From NCBI RefSeq assembly GCF_002813775.1, contig NZ_CP020371.1:124001-188000 (forward strand): a stretch of 64,000 nt of DNA, given 5' to 3'. Of this stretch, positions 45,174 through 54,165 are shown piece by piece. A model generated the notes under the pieces. The model was not told where the DNA came from. It searched no databases and was given only the letters and a program-made list of their open reading frames with translations. This DNA is from Candidatus Thiodictyon syntrophicum. GTDB taxonomy: Bacteria > Pseudomonadota > Gammaproteobacteria > Chromatiales > Chromatiaceae. Positions within the stretch are counted from its first letter, which is position 1; each line of letters begins with the position of its first letter. Both the position numbers and the translations under genes were made by a program.

Positions 45174-47372
45174 TTATCGCAACATTCGATGTTCCTCCCC
45201 CTTCAACCGACCTTCCCACACCAACCGCCGCAGGAACTGCTCCGGCGTCAGTGTCTCCCTTAGCAGCGCCCGCTGGCGGCAGACCGTGGCGAAGTCACCG
45301 GGGGTCAGTCCGTTGGCCTCATCCAAGTGCCGGGCCAGGTCGGGCGGCACCGGCGCACCCACATCCCCCAGTGCCTCCCGGGCGAACAGCGCGCGGCGCT
45401 GCACCGGGGTCAGTGTCCGGAAGTGCAGCTTGAAATCGAATCGCCGCAGGGCCGCGGCGTCGATACCCGACATCAGATTGGTGGCGGCAATGAAGATGCC
45501 GGGATAGCGCTCCATCTGTTGCAGCAGTTCATTGACCTGAGTGCGCTCCCAGTGATGCCGCGCCTGGCGCCGATCGCTCAAGAAGCTGTCAACCTCATCG
45601 AGCAGCAGGACGGTCGTCTCCGGGTCGCTGTCGCGAAACAGCCGTGCCAGGTTGTGCTCGGTCTCACCGACATAGGCTGAGAGCAGATCGGACGCCTGGC
45701 GCGCGACCAGTTCGCGGTCCAACGCCTCGGCCAGCACCGTGGCGAAGGCGGTCTTGCCGGTGCCGGGCGGACCGTAGAAGCAGAGGCTGCCGCGGCCCTG
45801 GGCGTGCAGGGCGCGGGCGATGGCGCTCGGTGCGATGCCCCCGGCCAGGTTCAGATAGGCGACATCGAAGGCGGTCTCCACCCGCCGCTGCCGCAGTGCC
45901 GGGGATCCGTGCAACAGGGTGCGCAGCGCGGCGACACCCTCCCGCACCGTCCGCTCGGGCGGTGCGTCCGGGCACAGGTCCAGCAGCCGACGGGCCGCCG
46001 CCAGGCGGGCCGGTGTCTGAGCGACGTCCGCGGCTAGTTCGTCGAGCAGGTCGGGCGGCAGACCGCGGTCGCCCAAGTGCTGTTCGGCCAGCTGCCGGCG
46101 TACCGAGCGCGGTGCGGCCGTGAATCCGACCGGCAGGAGGAACCGACGCAGGAAGGCCGGGTCCATGCCCTCGGTACTGTTGGTAATCCAGATCGTCGGG
46201 ACCGGGTTCTCCTCCAGGATGCGGTTCATCCAGCCCTTCTGGCGGCCCGGCGGCCGGCGGCGCATGAATGAGAACAGTTCGTCATCGGTGTCTAGGACGT
46301 CCTCGACCTCGTCGAAGATTAGCAGGGCATCGCGGCGCCGCGCCAGCAGGCGTTGCGCCAGCAGATAGGCCGAAAGGCGCCCGCGGCGCGCGAGTCCGTC
46401 GCCGTCGTCATCGGCACTGCGCACCTGCCAGGCACAGAGCCCACAGGCCGCGGCCAGGGCGCGCGCCAGCTCGGTCTTGCCGGTGCCGGGCGGGCCATAG
46501 AGAAGCGCATTGACCCCCGCGGCCCCGGTGGCCGCGGCCTGACCCAGGACCCCCTGCAACCGGCCGGCCGCGGCTGCCAGATGCGCAAAAGAATCCAGCC
46601 GCCAGACCGCGGGCGGTGCCGGCTCGATCAGGAGCCCGAGCAGTGCCGCCGCGTCCTGGGGTGCCGCGTCCAACAGCTCCCGCAGCAAGTCACTCGGGGG
46701 GAACATGTCCTCCATGTCCCCCGGGGCCTGCCTGGACTCCAGGAGCCCGAGCCGGCCTAGCGGGGCGCCTTTGGCGAAGACGGCACGCAAGTCCCCCGCT
46801 TCCTGTCCGAGCAGCATGGCCAGGCGTTCGAGATTGGTCCGCGCACTCGCCTGACCGCTCGCCCGAAGCAACAGGCGAAGCGGTTGCGACTGCTCGCGCT
46901 GGTGGACAAACTCGAGCACCTCGACGCTCGCCGCATCCAGACCCAGGATCTCGCCGAGCAGGGCGACGGTCGGGGTGGCGGGCGCCGCGGCGTCGGCCGC
47001 GGCCAGGCGGTTCAAGACCCAGCGCGGCAGCGTCTGGAAGAAATCGCGCAACCACTGACGTGCCTCGCCGTCCAGCTCCAGCGGGTCCAAATCGTCCCAC
47101 TCAGCGGACGGATGGCCCTCGAGCAGGGACACCAACTCCGAATCCGGTGCATCTTCCTCGCCCCGTTTGATGACCAGCGAGTTCGCGACGGCCCGCGGGT
47201 CGAGCAAGGGTTGGGTCAATAGCCACAGGGCCCCCAGGAAGTTGCGGTCGGCCAGTTGCCGACTGGCCTGCGGGTCGTTGCGGATCCATTGCAGCGCGAG
47301 CCGGGCGGCGCGGCGCGCCTCGGCGGGTACGGCGCTGAAGTCCCGGCGCCAGAGGGTACGATGCAGGGCCAT
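45174..47372 (-). CDS. Tandem AAA+ ATPase of the putative conflict operon
   Basis: From ATG 47372, preceded by GGAGG, 732 residues. After a helical N-terminal domain there are two AAA+ modules. The first has Walker A LYGPPGTGKTELARA (about 290) and Walker B LLIFDEVEDVL; the second has FYGPPGTGKTAFATVL (about 530), Walker B VLLLDEVDSFLSDR and an arginine-finger region DAAALRRFDFKLHF. The Cdc48/FtsH-like AAA core suggests a hexameric remodeller or unfoldase. No protease domain is fused. It follows the 141-residue gene by two bases and precedes the giant GHKL gene by 55. Translating from further upstream would add non-homologous sequence antisense to nothing known, so 47372 is chosen. Confidence 0.88.
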   Translation of the reverse strand: MALHRTLWRRDFSAVPAEARRAARLALQWIRNDPQASRQLADRNFLGALWLLTQPLLDPRAVANSLVIKRGEEDAPDSELVSLLEGHPSAEWDDLDPLELDGEARQWLRDFFQTLPRWVLNRLAAADAAAPATPTVALLGEILGLDAASVEVLEFVHQREQSQPLRLLLRASGQASARTNLERLAMLLGQEAGDLRAVFAKGAPLGRLGLLESRQAPGDMEDMFPPSDLLRELLDAAPQDAAALLGLLIEPAPPAVWRLDSFAHLAAAAGRLQGVLGQAAATGAAGVNALLYGPPGTGKTELARALAAACGLCAWQVRSADDDGDGLARRGRLSAYLLAQRLLARRRDALLIFDEVEDVLDTDDELFSFMRRRPPGRQKGWMNRILEENPVPTIWITNSTEGMDPAFLRRFLLPVGFTAAPRSVRRQLAEQHLGDRGLPPDLLDELAADVAQTPARLAAARRLLDLCPDAPPERTVREGVAALRTLLHGSPALRQRRVETAFDVAYLNLAGGIAPSAIARALHAQGRGSLCFYGPPGTGKTAFATVLAEALDRELVARQASDLLSAYVGETEHNLARLFRDSDPETTVLLLDEVDSFLSDRRQARHHWERTQVNELLQQMERYPGIFIAATNLMSGIDAAALRRFDFKLHFRTLTPVQRRALFAREALGDVGAPVPPDLARHLDEANGLTPGDFATVCRQRALLRETLTPEQFLRRLVWEGRLKGEEHRMLR

Positions 47373-47374
47373 GG

Positions 47375-47800
47375 TTAGCGATCCTCCTGAACGAGTTGAA
47401 AGCGGCGGCTGTCGTAATGGAAGGTCACGAACTCGCCACGGTTGGGGTCCTCGTCCCAGATCACCCCGAGCACGCAATCGAGCGGCTCGCGAAAATAGGT
47501 GCTGCCGGACTCGCGCTCGGAGTCCCAGACCGGGTTGTCGAGCACCGCGACCACCACCGCGGGACGGCTGTAGCGCGGGACCCGGCGGTTTTTTAGGCCT
47601 GGCTTCCACGTCACCAGATCGCCAGGGGCGAAGCGCTGGGGTTGGATGAGCGCCCGATAGCGCTCGCGCAGGACGGCGCCGAGGTCACCGCTGAGGGCCT
47701 CCAGCGGTTCGTCGTCGAACAGTGGCGTCGGTGACTCGTCGGTCAGGCCGATGAGCGCGTGCAGCTCGCGGGAGGACAGGGGGCCGTGGTTGCGGGGCAT
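47375..47800 (-). CDS. Unknown 141-aa protein, first gene of the putative conflict operon
   Basis: ATG at 47800 with AGAGGAG eight bases upstream. The sequence has a helical start (LSSRELHALIGLTDESPTPL), then a beta-rich half with conserved-looking aromatic and acidic residues (GDLVTWKPGLKNRRVPRYSR, DCVLGVIWDEDPNRGEFVTF). That half resembles small SH3-like barrels, but the assignment is weak. It precedes the AAA+ ATPase by two bases and is divergent from the WYL regulator, so it is probably an adaptor or sensor of the system. Confidence 0.72.
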   Translation of the reverse strand: MPRNHGPLSSRELHALIGLTDESPTPLFDDEPLEALSGDLGAVLRERYRALIQPQRFAPGDLVTWKPGLKNRRVPRYSRPAVVVAVLDNPVWDSERESGSTYFREPLDCVLGVIWDEDPNRGEFVTFHYDSRRFQLVQEDR

Positions 47801-47981
47801 GGCAGACTCCTCTCTATGATGGTTGCGGTGAACCCGGTGCTTGTTCCGGGGCTACCAGGAACCCCGTTGGGCGGCAAAACGCGCGCGGGTGTTTATGTGG
47901 TTTTCGCGGCGGCTGATCGCCTGGGCCTGGAGTCTATGAAACCATGCCGATGCGACATCCTCTGTCGTATACTGCCCCCCG
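47801..47981. promoter_or_regulatory. Divergent promoter region of WYL regulator and conflict operon
   Basis: 181 bases between divergent starts. A TATACT box lies about 15 bases before the WYL ATG. GTTCC and GGAAC face each other at about 47847-47866 and could be part of an operator. The regulator very probably binds here. Confidence 0.5.
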
Positions 47982-48992
47982 ATGAGCGCCACCCATGCCA
48001 CCCGCCTTGAACGTCTGAATCGCCTGGAGCAGTTACTCTCACCCGGCACGCCGCCGGACCAGTGCCCGGACGGTGCCCGGCTGCTGGAAATCCTGGGTGA
48101 CGCCTATGGGACGGGGGATAAAAAGGCCCGGCGCCGGGCCCTGCAACGGGACCTCGGCGAGCTGGTGAACGAAGGACGCATCGCACCCGCGAATCCCGGC
48201 GGCAAGCCGCTGCGTTACCGGCGGGTGGCGGACGGACCGGATGAGGACCCGGCGGTCTGGGACTGGACCCTGCAAACCATCCACGACCTGGCGGCCGAGG
48301 CGGTCCCGCGTCGTCAGCTCGAACGGTTGTGGCAGCGGCTACTCACCAATACCGCGGAACCGCGACTCGACGAGGCGCGACTGCGCATCGTCCCGGACAC
48401 CTTTCGGCTCCAGCCGGCGGAACTCCGCAAAGGGGTGTTGAAGGCGGTGATCCAGTCCTTGATTCAGCGTTGCGCGCTCCAGGTCCTCTACGTCAAACCC
48501 GAGGGCCAGCGTGCCGAGGTCTGTCTGCATCCCCAGGCGCTGGTTCAGCGTGGACCCATCCCCTACCTGTTTGCGTTCAAGAATGCCGAGGACGAACCGC
48601 TGCGTCTCTATGCCCTGCACCGCATGGTCCGCGCCACCGCCTTGGCCGAGCTGCCGGCCCGGCTCGCCGCCGGGTTCGACCTGGACCAGGCGATTGCTGA
48701 TGGCCGGGCGGATTTCGGTCAGGGCGAGCTGATCGACTTGGAACTGCGGGTCCGGGGGTATTTGACCGAGGTCCTGAGGTACTGTCCGCTGGCGGCGGGT
48801 CAGCGCCAGGAGGATGAGCCGCCGGAGTCCGACTTCAAGCTGCGGGTGTGGGCGCGGGTGCCCTCGACCGGACAGTTGCTACGCTGGCTGCTGGGGGCGG
48901 GGGACAATGTGGAGGTGATGGGGCCCGCGGACTTGCGCCGGATTGTCGCGGCGCAGGCGGCGAAGGCGGCAGCGATCTATCGGGACTCGTGA
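47982..48992 (+). CDS. WYL-domain transcriptional regulator
   Basis: A 336-residue protein. The N-terminal winged helix (ARRRALQRDLGELVNEGRIA) is followed by a linker and a C-terminal WYL-like ligand-sensing domain (LQVLYVKPEGQRAEVCLHPQ, LVQRGPIPYLFAFKNAEDEP, LRLYALHRMVRAT) and a WCX-type end (LLGAGDNVEVMGP). WYL regulators such as BrxR and CapW sit next to and control phage-defence operons, often as repressors released by a nucleic-acid or nucleotide signal. This one is divergent from the four-gene unit and is likely its control protein. Confidence 0.88.
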   Translation: MSATHATRLERLNRLEQLLSPGTPPDQCPDGARLLEILGDAYGTGDKKARRRALQRDLGELVNEGRIAPANPGGKPLRYRRVADGPDEDPAVWDWTLQTIHDLAAEAVPRRQLERLWQRLLTNTAEPRLDEARLRIVPDTFRLQPAELRKGVLKAVIQSLIQRCALQVLYVKPEGQRAEVCLHPQALVQRGPIPYLFAFKNAEDEPLRLYALHRMVRATALAELPARLAAGFDLDQAIADGRADFGQGELIDLELRVRGYLTEVLRYCPLAAGQRQEDEPPESDFKLRVWARVPSTGQLLRWLLGAGDNVEVMGPADLRRIVAAQAAKAAAIYRDS

Positions 48993-49352
48993 GCGCCGCT
49001 CGGTCCTGCTTACGGGTTGGCGAGCGGGAATGCTGTCGGAGCGACATCGGCCATTGGATTGCGGAGATCGACCGGCCGGTCATGGCCGAGTGCGACCATT
49101 GTGGCCGCAAGCCGAGAGGCGACCCGCGACGATGTGCGGCACACGTGTTATCCGCTTGCCACCCCGTCAGCGGGTATCTTAATCCGACAGCTTGACCATC
49201 GCAGGCCGTGGACTTTCCTCGCCCCGCTGAGGCGCCATCCTGGGCGCTCAACACTTCGAGAAGACACTCGATCAGAGGGCAACCATGGCCCGGGCCCACG
49301 ACGCGCCCCCATTTATGCTACGCTTCGTGGGCACACTTATCTGGGGGCACTC
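48993..49352. other. Intergenic region before the toxin-antitoxin pair
   Basis: No gene or repeat recognised. It should hold the promoter of the antitoxin gene; the sequence is GC-rich and I cannot pick boxes with confidence. Confidence 0.4.
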
Positions 49353-49685
49353 ATGGAAACGCTCGATGTCTTCTCGGTCCGGGATCTGCGCACCCGCTCC
49401 GGCGACCTGCTCAAGGACGCCGAGCTTGGGCAGATGTCGCTCATCACCAAACATGGCCGACCCGCCATCCTCGCCCTGCCCTTCGACCGACGGCTGCTGG
49501 ACCAGGGGGTCCACCGCGCCCTGGCCTTGAGCCTGTTCGAGGGTCGGCAACTGACCCTCGCACAGGCGGCCAAGATCGCCGGGCTGTCGTTGGACGGCTT
49601 TATCGACCTGCTGGGGTCGCTCGGCCTGGCCGCGGTGGACTATCCGGCCGAGGAGTTGGCGGGCGAACTGGACATCGCCTTGTGA
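49353..49685 (+). CDS. Antitoxin, Phd/YefM-like start with UPF0175-like end
   Basis: A 110-residue protein. The first part (SVRDLRTRSGDLLKDAELGQ, MSLITKHGRPAILALPF) is a Phd/YefM-type DNA-binding antitoxin fold. The rest (QLTLAQAAKIAGLSLDGFID, LLGSLGLAAVDYPAEEL) resembles UPF0175 proteins, helix-turn-helix antitoxins that pair with DUF3368 PIN toxins. The ATG is chosen because it starts the fold and follows GGGGG. The stop overlaps the toxin start (GTGA). Confidence 0.87.
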   Translation: METLDVFSVRDLRTRSGDLLKDAELGQMSLITKHGRPAILALPFDRRLLDQGVHRALALSLFEGRQLTLAQAAKIAGLSLDGFIDLLGSLGLAAVDYPAEELAGELDIAL

Positions 49686-50197
49686 ACCAGGTCGTCGTCG
49701 CGGACGCGGGGCCATTGATCGCCTTGGCCCGCATTGACCGGTTGTCGCTGCTCGCATCCCTCTACGAGTCTGTGCAGGTCCCCGAGACCGTGCTGGTCGA
49801 ACTGTGCGTGGATTCAGGCCGGCCGGGAGCGCGGGTGTTGTCGGCCGCCCTCGCCCGCGGCGTCATCCAGCCGCAGGCGCTGGCGCCCGGTGCCGAGGCG
49901 GAACTGGCTCGCCTCTGCCTGTCGCTGGACGCCGGCGAGGCCTCTGCGATCCTGCTGGCCGAGCAGACCGACTGCCGCTTCTTGCTGATCGACGAGCGTC
50001 GCGGGCGGGACGTCGCCCGGCGCCGTGGGCTCCCGGTGGTCGGTCTGGCCGGGGTGCTGCTGGCCGCCAAGCGCTCCGGTCTGTTGGAGTCCGTCGGGCC
50101 CCTGTTGGCCGACCTGTCGCATCAGGGATATCGGCTTGCGGATGCGCTGGTCGCGGAGGTCTTGCGGCTGGCCGGAGAGGCGGATCGCAGCAGCTAA
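49682..50197 (+). CDS. DUF3368 PIN-domain toxin
   Basis: A 171-residue protein starting at GTG 49682, overlapping the antitoxin stop. PIN-fold acidic residues are present: Asp in VVADAGPLIALARI, Glu in PETVLVELC, Asp/Glu in LDAGEASAILLA and Asp in RFLLIDERRGRDVARRRG. PIN toxins are Mg-dependent RNases that block translation when the antitoxin is lost. The module stands between the putative defence unit and decayed transfer genes and may stabilise this segment. Confidence 0.9.
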   Translation: MNQVVVADAGPLIALARIDRLSLLASLYESVQVPETVLVELCVDSGRPGARVLSAALARGVIQPQALAPGAEAELARLCLSLDAGEASAILLAEQTDCRFLLIDERRGRDVARRRGLPVVGLAGVLLAAKRSGLLESVGPLLADLSHQGYRLADALVAEVLRLAGEADRSS

Positions 50198-50231
50198 ATC
50201 GGAGGCACGCGGCGGCGCCTCAGCCGCCCAA

Positions 50232-50950
50232 TCACCTCCCCAACCGCAACGACACCCCCTTGTTCACAATCAACTCCACCGCCCGCCCCGCATCGACCTC
50301 CAGCACCGGAAAGATCTGCTCCGCCATTTCCATGTAATAGTCGGCCAACCGGTCCATGGCCCCGCCGACCCCACCTGCCGCCCCTGCCGCCGCGGCCTGG
50401 GGGGTGAACATCGACTGGTACTGCAGTTGGCTCCCGCCGGTACTGATCGGGATGCTCGGGACTGGGTGAAGACCTTGGCGAAGGAGGTCAGGAACCCGGC
50501 CTGCAGGGCCTTGGCGAGCAGCGCGCCGTGCTTGCTCACCAGGCGACCGCGCACCCGACCTTATCGTCCTTGCTCACCGCGTAGGCGTCGAGCGAGACCT
50601 CGATCACGCCACCGTCGGTGCGCACGCAGGTCAGGGTCTCGCTGCGCAGCAGGGCGCGTTCCGAGCCCAGGTCGCCGAAGCCGCCGACGATCACGAAGCA
50701 CTCCTTCACGTCGGCGCGATAGCGGTTGGGGAGGGTGGCATCATGTTTGATGCGCAGCAGCGCCGGGGTCGGGTCCTTGCGGGCGCCCGGCCCGGTCGGG
50801 GCGTCCAGACCGTTGAGCAGGACCCCGCGCAGCATGGCGCTGGCCGGGATGAAGAGGGCGTCGCGCGGCTGAGTGGGTGCCCGTCCCTTGCCCTGCGCAG
50901 CGGAGGCACTGACGACCCGAATCTCCATCGGTCGCGCTGGATTGCGGGCC
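50232..50950 (-). pseudogene. traB: F-type conjugation protein TraB, broken remnant
   Basis: Central and C-terminal TraB sequence is spread over three frames. 50540-50950 reads FIPASAMLRGVLLNGLDAPT and KECFVIVGGFGDLGSERALL; 50465-50550 reads RLVSKHGALLAKALQAGFLT, SFAKVFTQS; and 50232-50465 reads QYQSMFTPQAAAAGAAGGVG, then YMEMAEQIFPVLEVDAGRAV. TraB is the VirB10-like scaffold spanning the envelope in F-type type IV secretion. The N-terminal transmembrane and coiled part is missing: the 5' end abuts a traE fragment, so traK and the front of traB were deleted. Two later frameshifts are present. Confidence 0.8.
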
Positions 50951-50954
50951 GCGC

Positions 50955-51278
50955 CCGGCGCCTGTCCTGGCGCAGCGCGGGTGCAAGCAGCGGGTCCAGG
51001 GCTTGTCTGAGAAACTGTGCATTGGTCGGACTGACGTTGCCGAGCAGCTCCGCCACGAACAGCGCCCATGCCTCCTTGACCTCCTGACTGGCCGAGGAGC
51101 GGGCGATCGTGACCTCGCCTTCGAGCACCGGCGGGACCAGGACCACGGTGCGCTCGGTCTGGTTCAGCGTGATCGCGAGCGCAATGTTGGCGCCGATCAG
51201 CAGCAGGATGACGATGCGGTTGTCGCGGTTCTCCAGCGCCAACCCGTTCCAGGTGGCCAGGAAGCGGTTGAGGTTCAT
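50955..51278 (-). pseudogene. traE: F-type conjugation protein TraE, N-terminal remnant
   Basis: From ATG 51278 the sequence matches TraE, the VirB8-like inner-membrane protein: MNLNRFLATWNGLALENRDN, a transmembrane helix (RIVILLLIGANIALAITL), VVLVPPVLEGEV, and VKEAWALFVAELLGNVSPTN. Homology ends at about LLAPALRQD (50960) where TraB sequence begins. The normal protein is near 190 residues; about 105 remain. The ATG overlaps the traL stop, the normal F-type gene order. Confidence 0.82.
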
Positions 51279-51390
51279 GGCAGCCACCGGCGGGCGAAGG
51301 GGTTCGGGGTGGTCTGTCCGCGCAGCGGCAGCAGGCCGTGCCGGTAGAGGACATGCAGGGCATAGCCGTCCGGCCGCCGCTCCCGGATTC
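51275..51390 (-). pseudogene. traL: F-type conjugation protein TraL, C-terminal remnant
   Basis: The last 37 or so residues (RRPDGYALHVLYRHGLLPLR, TTPNPFARRWLP) match the end of TraL, a small inner-membrane pilus-assembly protein. Its stop (TGA) overlaps the traE start as ATGA, the expected traL-traE junction. The front part, with the transmembrane region, is gone; upstream lies the end of the TOPRIM gene. Confidence 0.72.
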
Positions 51391-51461
51391 GGCGGGAATG
51401 CGGGAGACTGGCGGATCGGATCGCCGTCGTCAGTGGCAGCGCCCCGAACGAGCGGGATTGG

Positions 51462-52142
51462 TCAGTCGCGAGGATGCTGAGCGGGGCGCCCGCCGCCGAA
51501 CACCGTGATTGCTGCTTGCGCGTCCGCCGCGCCGACCCGCCACAACGTGCGCGTCGCGGGATCGAGACAGGTTGCCGCGAGGACATGCAGGTCGGTCCCG
51601 GCGAGCCCGCGGTAGCGCCGCATGGCGATCTGCGGATCGCCATGCGTCTTCAGTTGCCCGGCAACGGCCCGCAGTTCCTGTTCGCAGCGAACATGGTGCT
51701 CGCCATGCTGGGGATGCCCGACCGACTCGACCATGAGGGTCGCGAGCGGCGCGCGCGCGATGCCCACGCGACCGTCGTCGAGCAAAGGTCGCATCCAGCG
51801 GTAGAAGAACAGCGTGACCAGGGCCCCGCAGTGGATGCCGTCGGCATCCGGGTCCATGAGCAGGATCACACGATCGTACCGCAAGGCCTGGAGCGCGAAC
51901 GCGTCGCCCAGCCCCGTGCCAAGCGCCTGTGTGAGGGCCGTGAACCACGGATTGGCCACGACCTTCTGTGCGGTTGCGCGGACCGTGTTGAGCGGCTTGC
52001 CTTGCATCGGCAGCACCGCCTGGAACTGCGCGTTGCGCATCCGGCTCACGGCACCCGCGGCCGAATCGCCTTCGACGACATACAGCTCCGCGCCGGAGCC
52101 GAGGCCATGGTAAGTGCAGTCGTCGAGCTTGAGCGGAGGCAT
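51462..52142 (-). CDS. Stand-alone TOPRIM protein related to GyrB/ParE C-terminal half
   Basis: A 226-residue protein that starts directly at the TOPRIM domain of type IIA topoisomerases: KLDDCTYHGLGSGAELYVVE with catalytic Glu in VEGDSAAG, then LPMQGKPLNTVRA, the metal-binding ILLMDPDADGIHCGALV, and the later QIAMRRYRGLAGTDLHVLAA. The GHKL ATPase and transducer domains of GyrB are absent. Because all TOPRIM residues are intact and the upstream gene (the RNase) ends 30 bases before, this is probably a genuine short family rather than a fragment. It might nick or bind DNA in transfer or partition, or act with another subunit. There is no clear RBS. Confidence 0.8.
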   Translation of the reverse strand: MPPLKLDDCTYHGLGSGAELYVVEGDSAAGAVSRMRNAQFQAVLPMQGKPLNTVRATAQKVVANPWFTALTQALGTGLGDAFALQALRYDRVILLMDPDADGIHCGALVTLFFYRWMRPLLDDGRVGIARAPLATLMVESVGHPQHGEHHVRCEQELRAVAGQLKTHGDPQIAMRRYRGLAGTDLHVLAATCLDPATRTLWRVGAADAQAAITVFGGGRPAQHPRD

Positions 52143-52172
52143 CGAGTCAATTACGAGCGTTAGGACGCAGCG

Positions 52173-53954
52173 TCAGTCGGCCAGCAGCCCGAAGACCCAG
52201 CGGTCCCGCTGCGCATCGAAGCCCCGGACGTAGAGTCGCCCCCGGTCACCCAGCCGCGCCAGGACGCGGCCATCGGAACCGGCCCGCACAGCGATGCCGT
52301 CCGGGTCGATCGCCACCGGCTCGCCCACCACCCCCGCCACATCGGCTGTATAGACCTTGATCTCCAGCGGCGGGGCGTCGAGCAAACAGTAGAGCCGATT
52401 GGATCGCAGGCCCATCACCGTCGCGCGCCGACGTGGCCGCTCGGCCTCGGGCAGACCCAGGTCCGCCTTGAACAGTCCATTGATGGCGACCCGGTTGACG
52501 TCCTTCAGCAGCCGCGACTGAAGCTCCCGGGCGCGGTTGGCGCCGTCAATGACCTGTCGGCGCACCGTGCGATCGTCGCGCGCGACGCTGGGCGGTGCGC
52601 CGGTCAGCTTCGCGATGGTTTCGTGGTGCAGGAAGATGCCCACGATCTCCCGCATGGGGGCGGTGAAGCGGCCGTAGACCTCGGCCCCCACCCCCGTATG
52701 GGGCGCCGGCTCCGCCGAGTAGGTAGCGCGCAGGTTGGTGATCACCGCCTGTCGACTCACCACCTGCGCGAGACGCCCCTCCTCCCCGTCGGCGGGCAGC
52801 CCACGCAGATAGTCGGCCAGGCTCTGACCGGCTTGCCGATGCCAGGTCCAGACCGCCGCGTCGAGCCTGCGCAGCGCGACGAGCCCGACAATCCGGCGCT
52901 CCAACTCGGCCAGCGCCGCGGGCGGCGGGGCCGGGTGGACCCGGTAGATCGGCTCGATGGCATCGTCGGCGCTGTCACCCTCCAGGAGAAAGCGCGCCCC
53001 CTGTGTGTTGCAGAGCACGGAGACCTCTTCATTCCAGCGTTCCACGGGGTTCACCACCGGTCGCACCGCGACCAGTCCGCGGACGCCGTCGACCAGGGTC
53101 AGATCGACCTCATCGCGCCGATAGCGCACCACCCCCTCCCGGTCGCGCCGCCGCGCCAGGGTCTCGCCCAGGTCGCGAAAGGCGGACAGGCTTGCGAGCA
53201 ATTCAGGCGCCTCCGGACCGGCGCCGGCGTCACCGGCAAGCATCCGCGCCACCTGCTCGAACGCCAGCTTGGCGCGACTCTGGACCCGTGCCCGCACCCA
53301 GTCGCACCGAACGACTTGGCCGTCGGCGTCGAGCTCCAGGACCATGACCAGCGCCCGCCGTGAAACCGCGGGCGAGAGCGAGACGATGCCTTCGGACAGC
53401 ACCCGTGGAAGCATGGGGATCGTGAGTCCTGGCAGATAGAAGCTCGCTGCACGCCGCAGGGCCTCCGCGAACAGGGCGCTGCCCAGGGGCGCGAACCAGG
53501 AAGCATCCGCCAAGGCGTAATGGAGCCGAAAGCCCGTCGCCAACGGTTCGACATGGAGCGCCTGATCCAGGTCGCGGGTCGCGGGGCCGTCGATGGTGCA
53601 AAACGGCAGCCCCGTCAGGTCCGCAAGCTGCGGGTCGTCGATCCCTGGGCGCGCTCGTAGCGCGTCCGCATCCGCCATGACCCTGGGCGGAAACACGGGA
53701 TTCAGCCCGTGGCGTACGGCCAGCGCATAGACCACGGCCAGGGCGCTGCCGGAGGTGGCGACACGCTCGCGCACCCACGCGCCCCGTGGGTCCGTCTCGG
53801 CGAGTACATAGTCGCCTTCACCGACCTCCTCGCCCGCGGCCAGCGGCGACTGGCTCGCGGGGGTGGGGCCGAAGCAACGCTCCAGGACCAAGTGACCCTG
53901 GACCCGGATACCCAGGCCCAGAAACGATTCGCGGTCAGAATGCTGCATTACCAC
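52173..53954 (-). CDS. RNB-domain exoribonuclease (RNase II/R-like)
   Basis: A 593-residue protein. The RNB catalytic domain begins near 110 with LPFCTIDGPATRDLDQALHV, whose Asp residues bind the two Mg ions, and continues through FYLPGLTIPMLPRVLSEGIV and YGRFTAPMREIVGIFLHHET near 440. The front has a short OB-like segment and the end has a small beta domain; the protein is shorter than RNase R (about 800) and lacks its long basic tail. It degrades RNA 3' to 5'. It sits between a UvrD-like helicase and the TOPRIM gene in a mobile context, so it is likely an accessory copy. Confidence 0.9.
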   Translation of the reverse strand: MVMQHSDRESFLGLGIRVQGHLVLERCFGPTPASQSPLAAGEEVGEGDYVLAETDPRGAWVRERVATSGSALAVVYALAVRHGLNPVFPPRVMADADALRARPGIDDPQLADLTGLPFCTIDGPATRDLDQALHVEPLATGFRLHYALADASWFAPLGSALFAEALRRAASFYLPGLTIPMLPRVLSEGIVSLSPAVSRRALVMVLELDADGQVVRCDWVRARVQSRAKLAFEQVARMLAGDAGAGPEAPELLASLSAFRDLGETLARRRDREGVVRYRRDEVDLTLVDGVRGLVAVRPVVNPVERWNEEVSVLCNTQGARFLLEGDSADDAIEPIYRVHPAPPPAALAELERRIVGLVALRRLDAAVWTWHRQAGQSLADYLRGLPADGEEGRLAQVVSRQAVITNLRATYSAEPAPHTGVGAEVYGRFTAPMREIVGIFLHHETIAKLTGAPPSVARDDRTVRRQVIDGANRARELQSRLLKDVNRVAINGLFKADLGLPEAERPRRRATVMGLRSNRLYCLLDAPPLEIKVYTADVAGVVGEPVAIDPDGIAVRAGSDGRVLARLGDRGRLYVRGFDAQRDRWVFGLLAD

Positions 53955-54165
53955 CTCGGATTCGTCGGCAGGGCGCTTGGTTCAGGTAACTCATCGGGGA
54001 CTATCCCCACCACCACCAGTCGCAGGCTCAGGCGATCCGGGTGTTTGGCGCGGCGCCCTCCCGTGCGCTCGTGATGGACGGACGCGTGGACGACCGCACT
54101 CGGGAGACGGCCCCGGGCGGGATCGAAACACCCGCCACTTCCTGCGGAACGCGGTTCAAGCGCCT

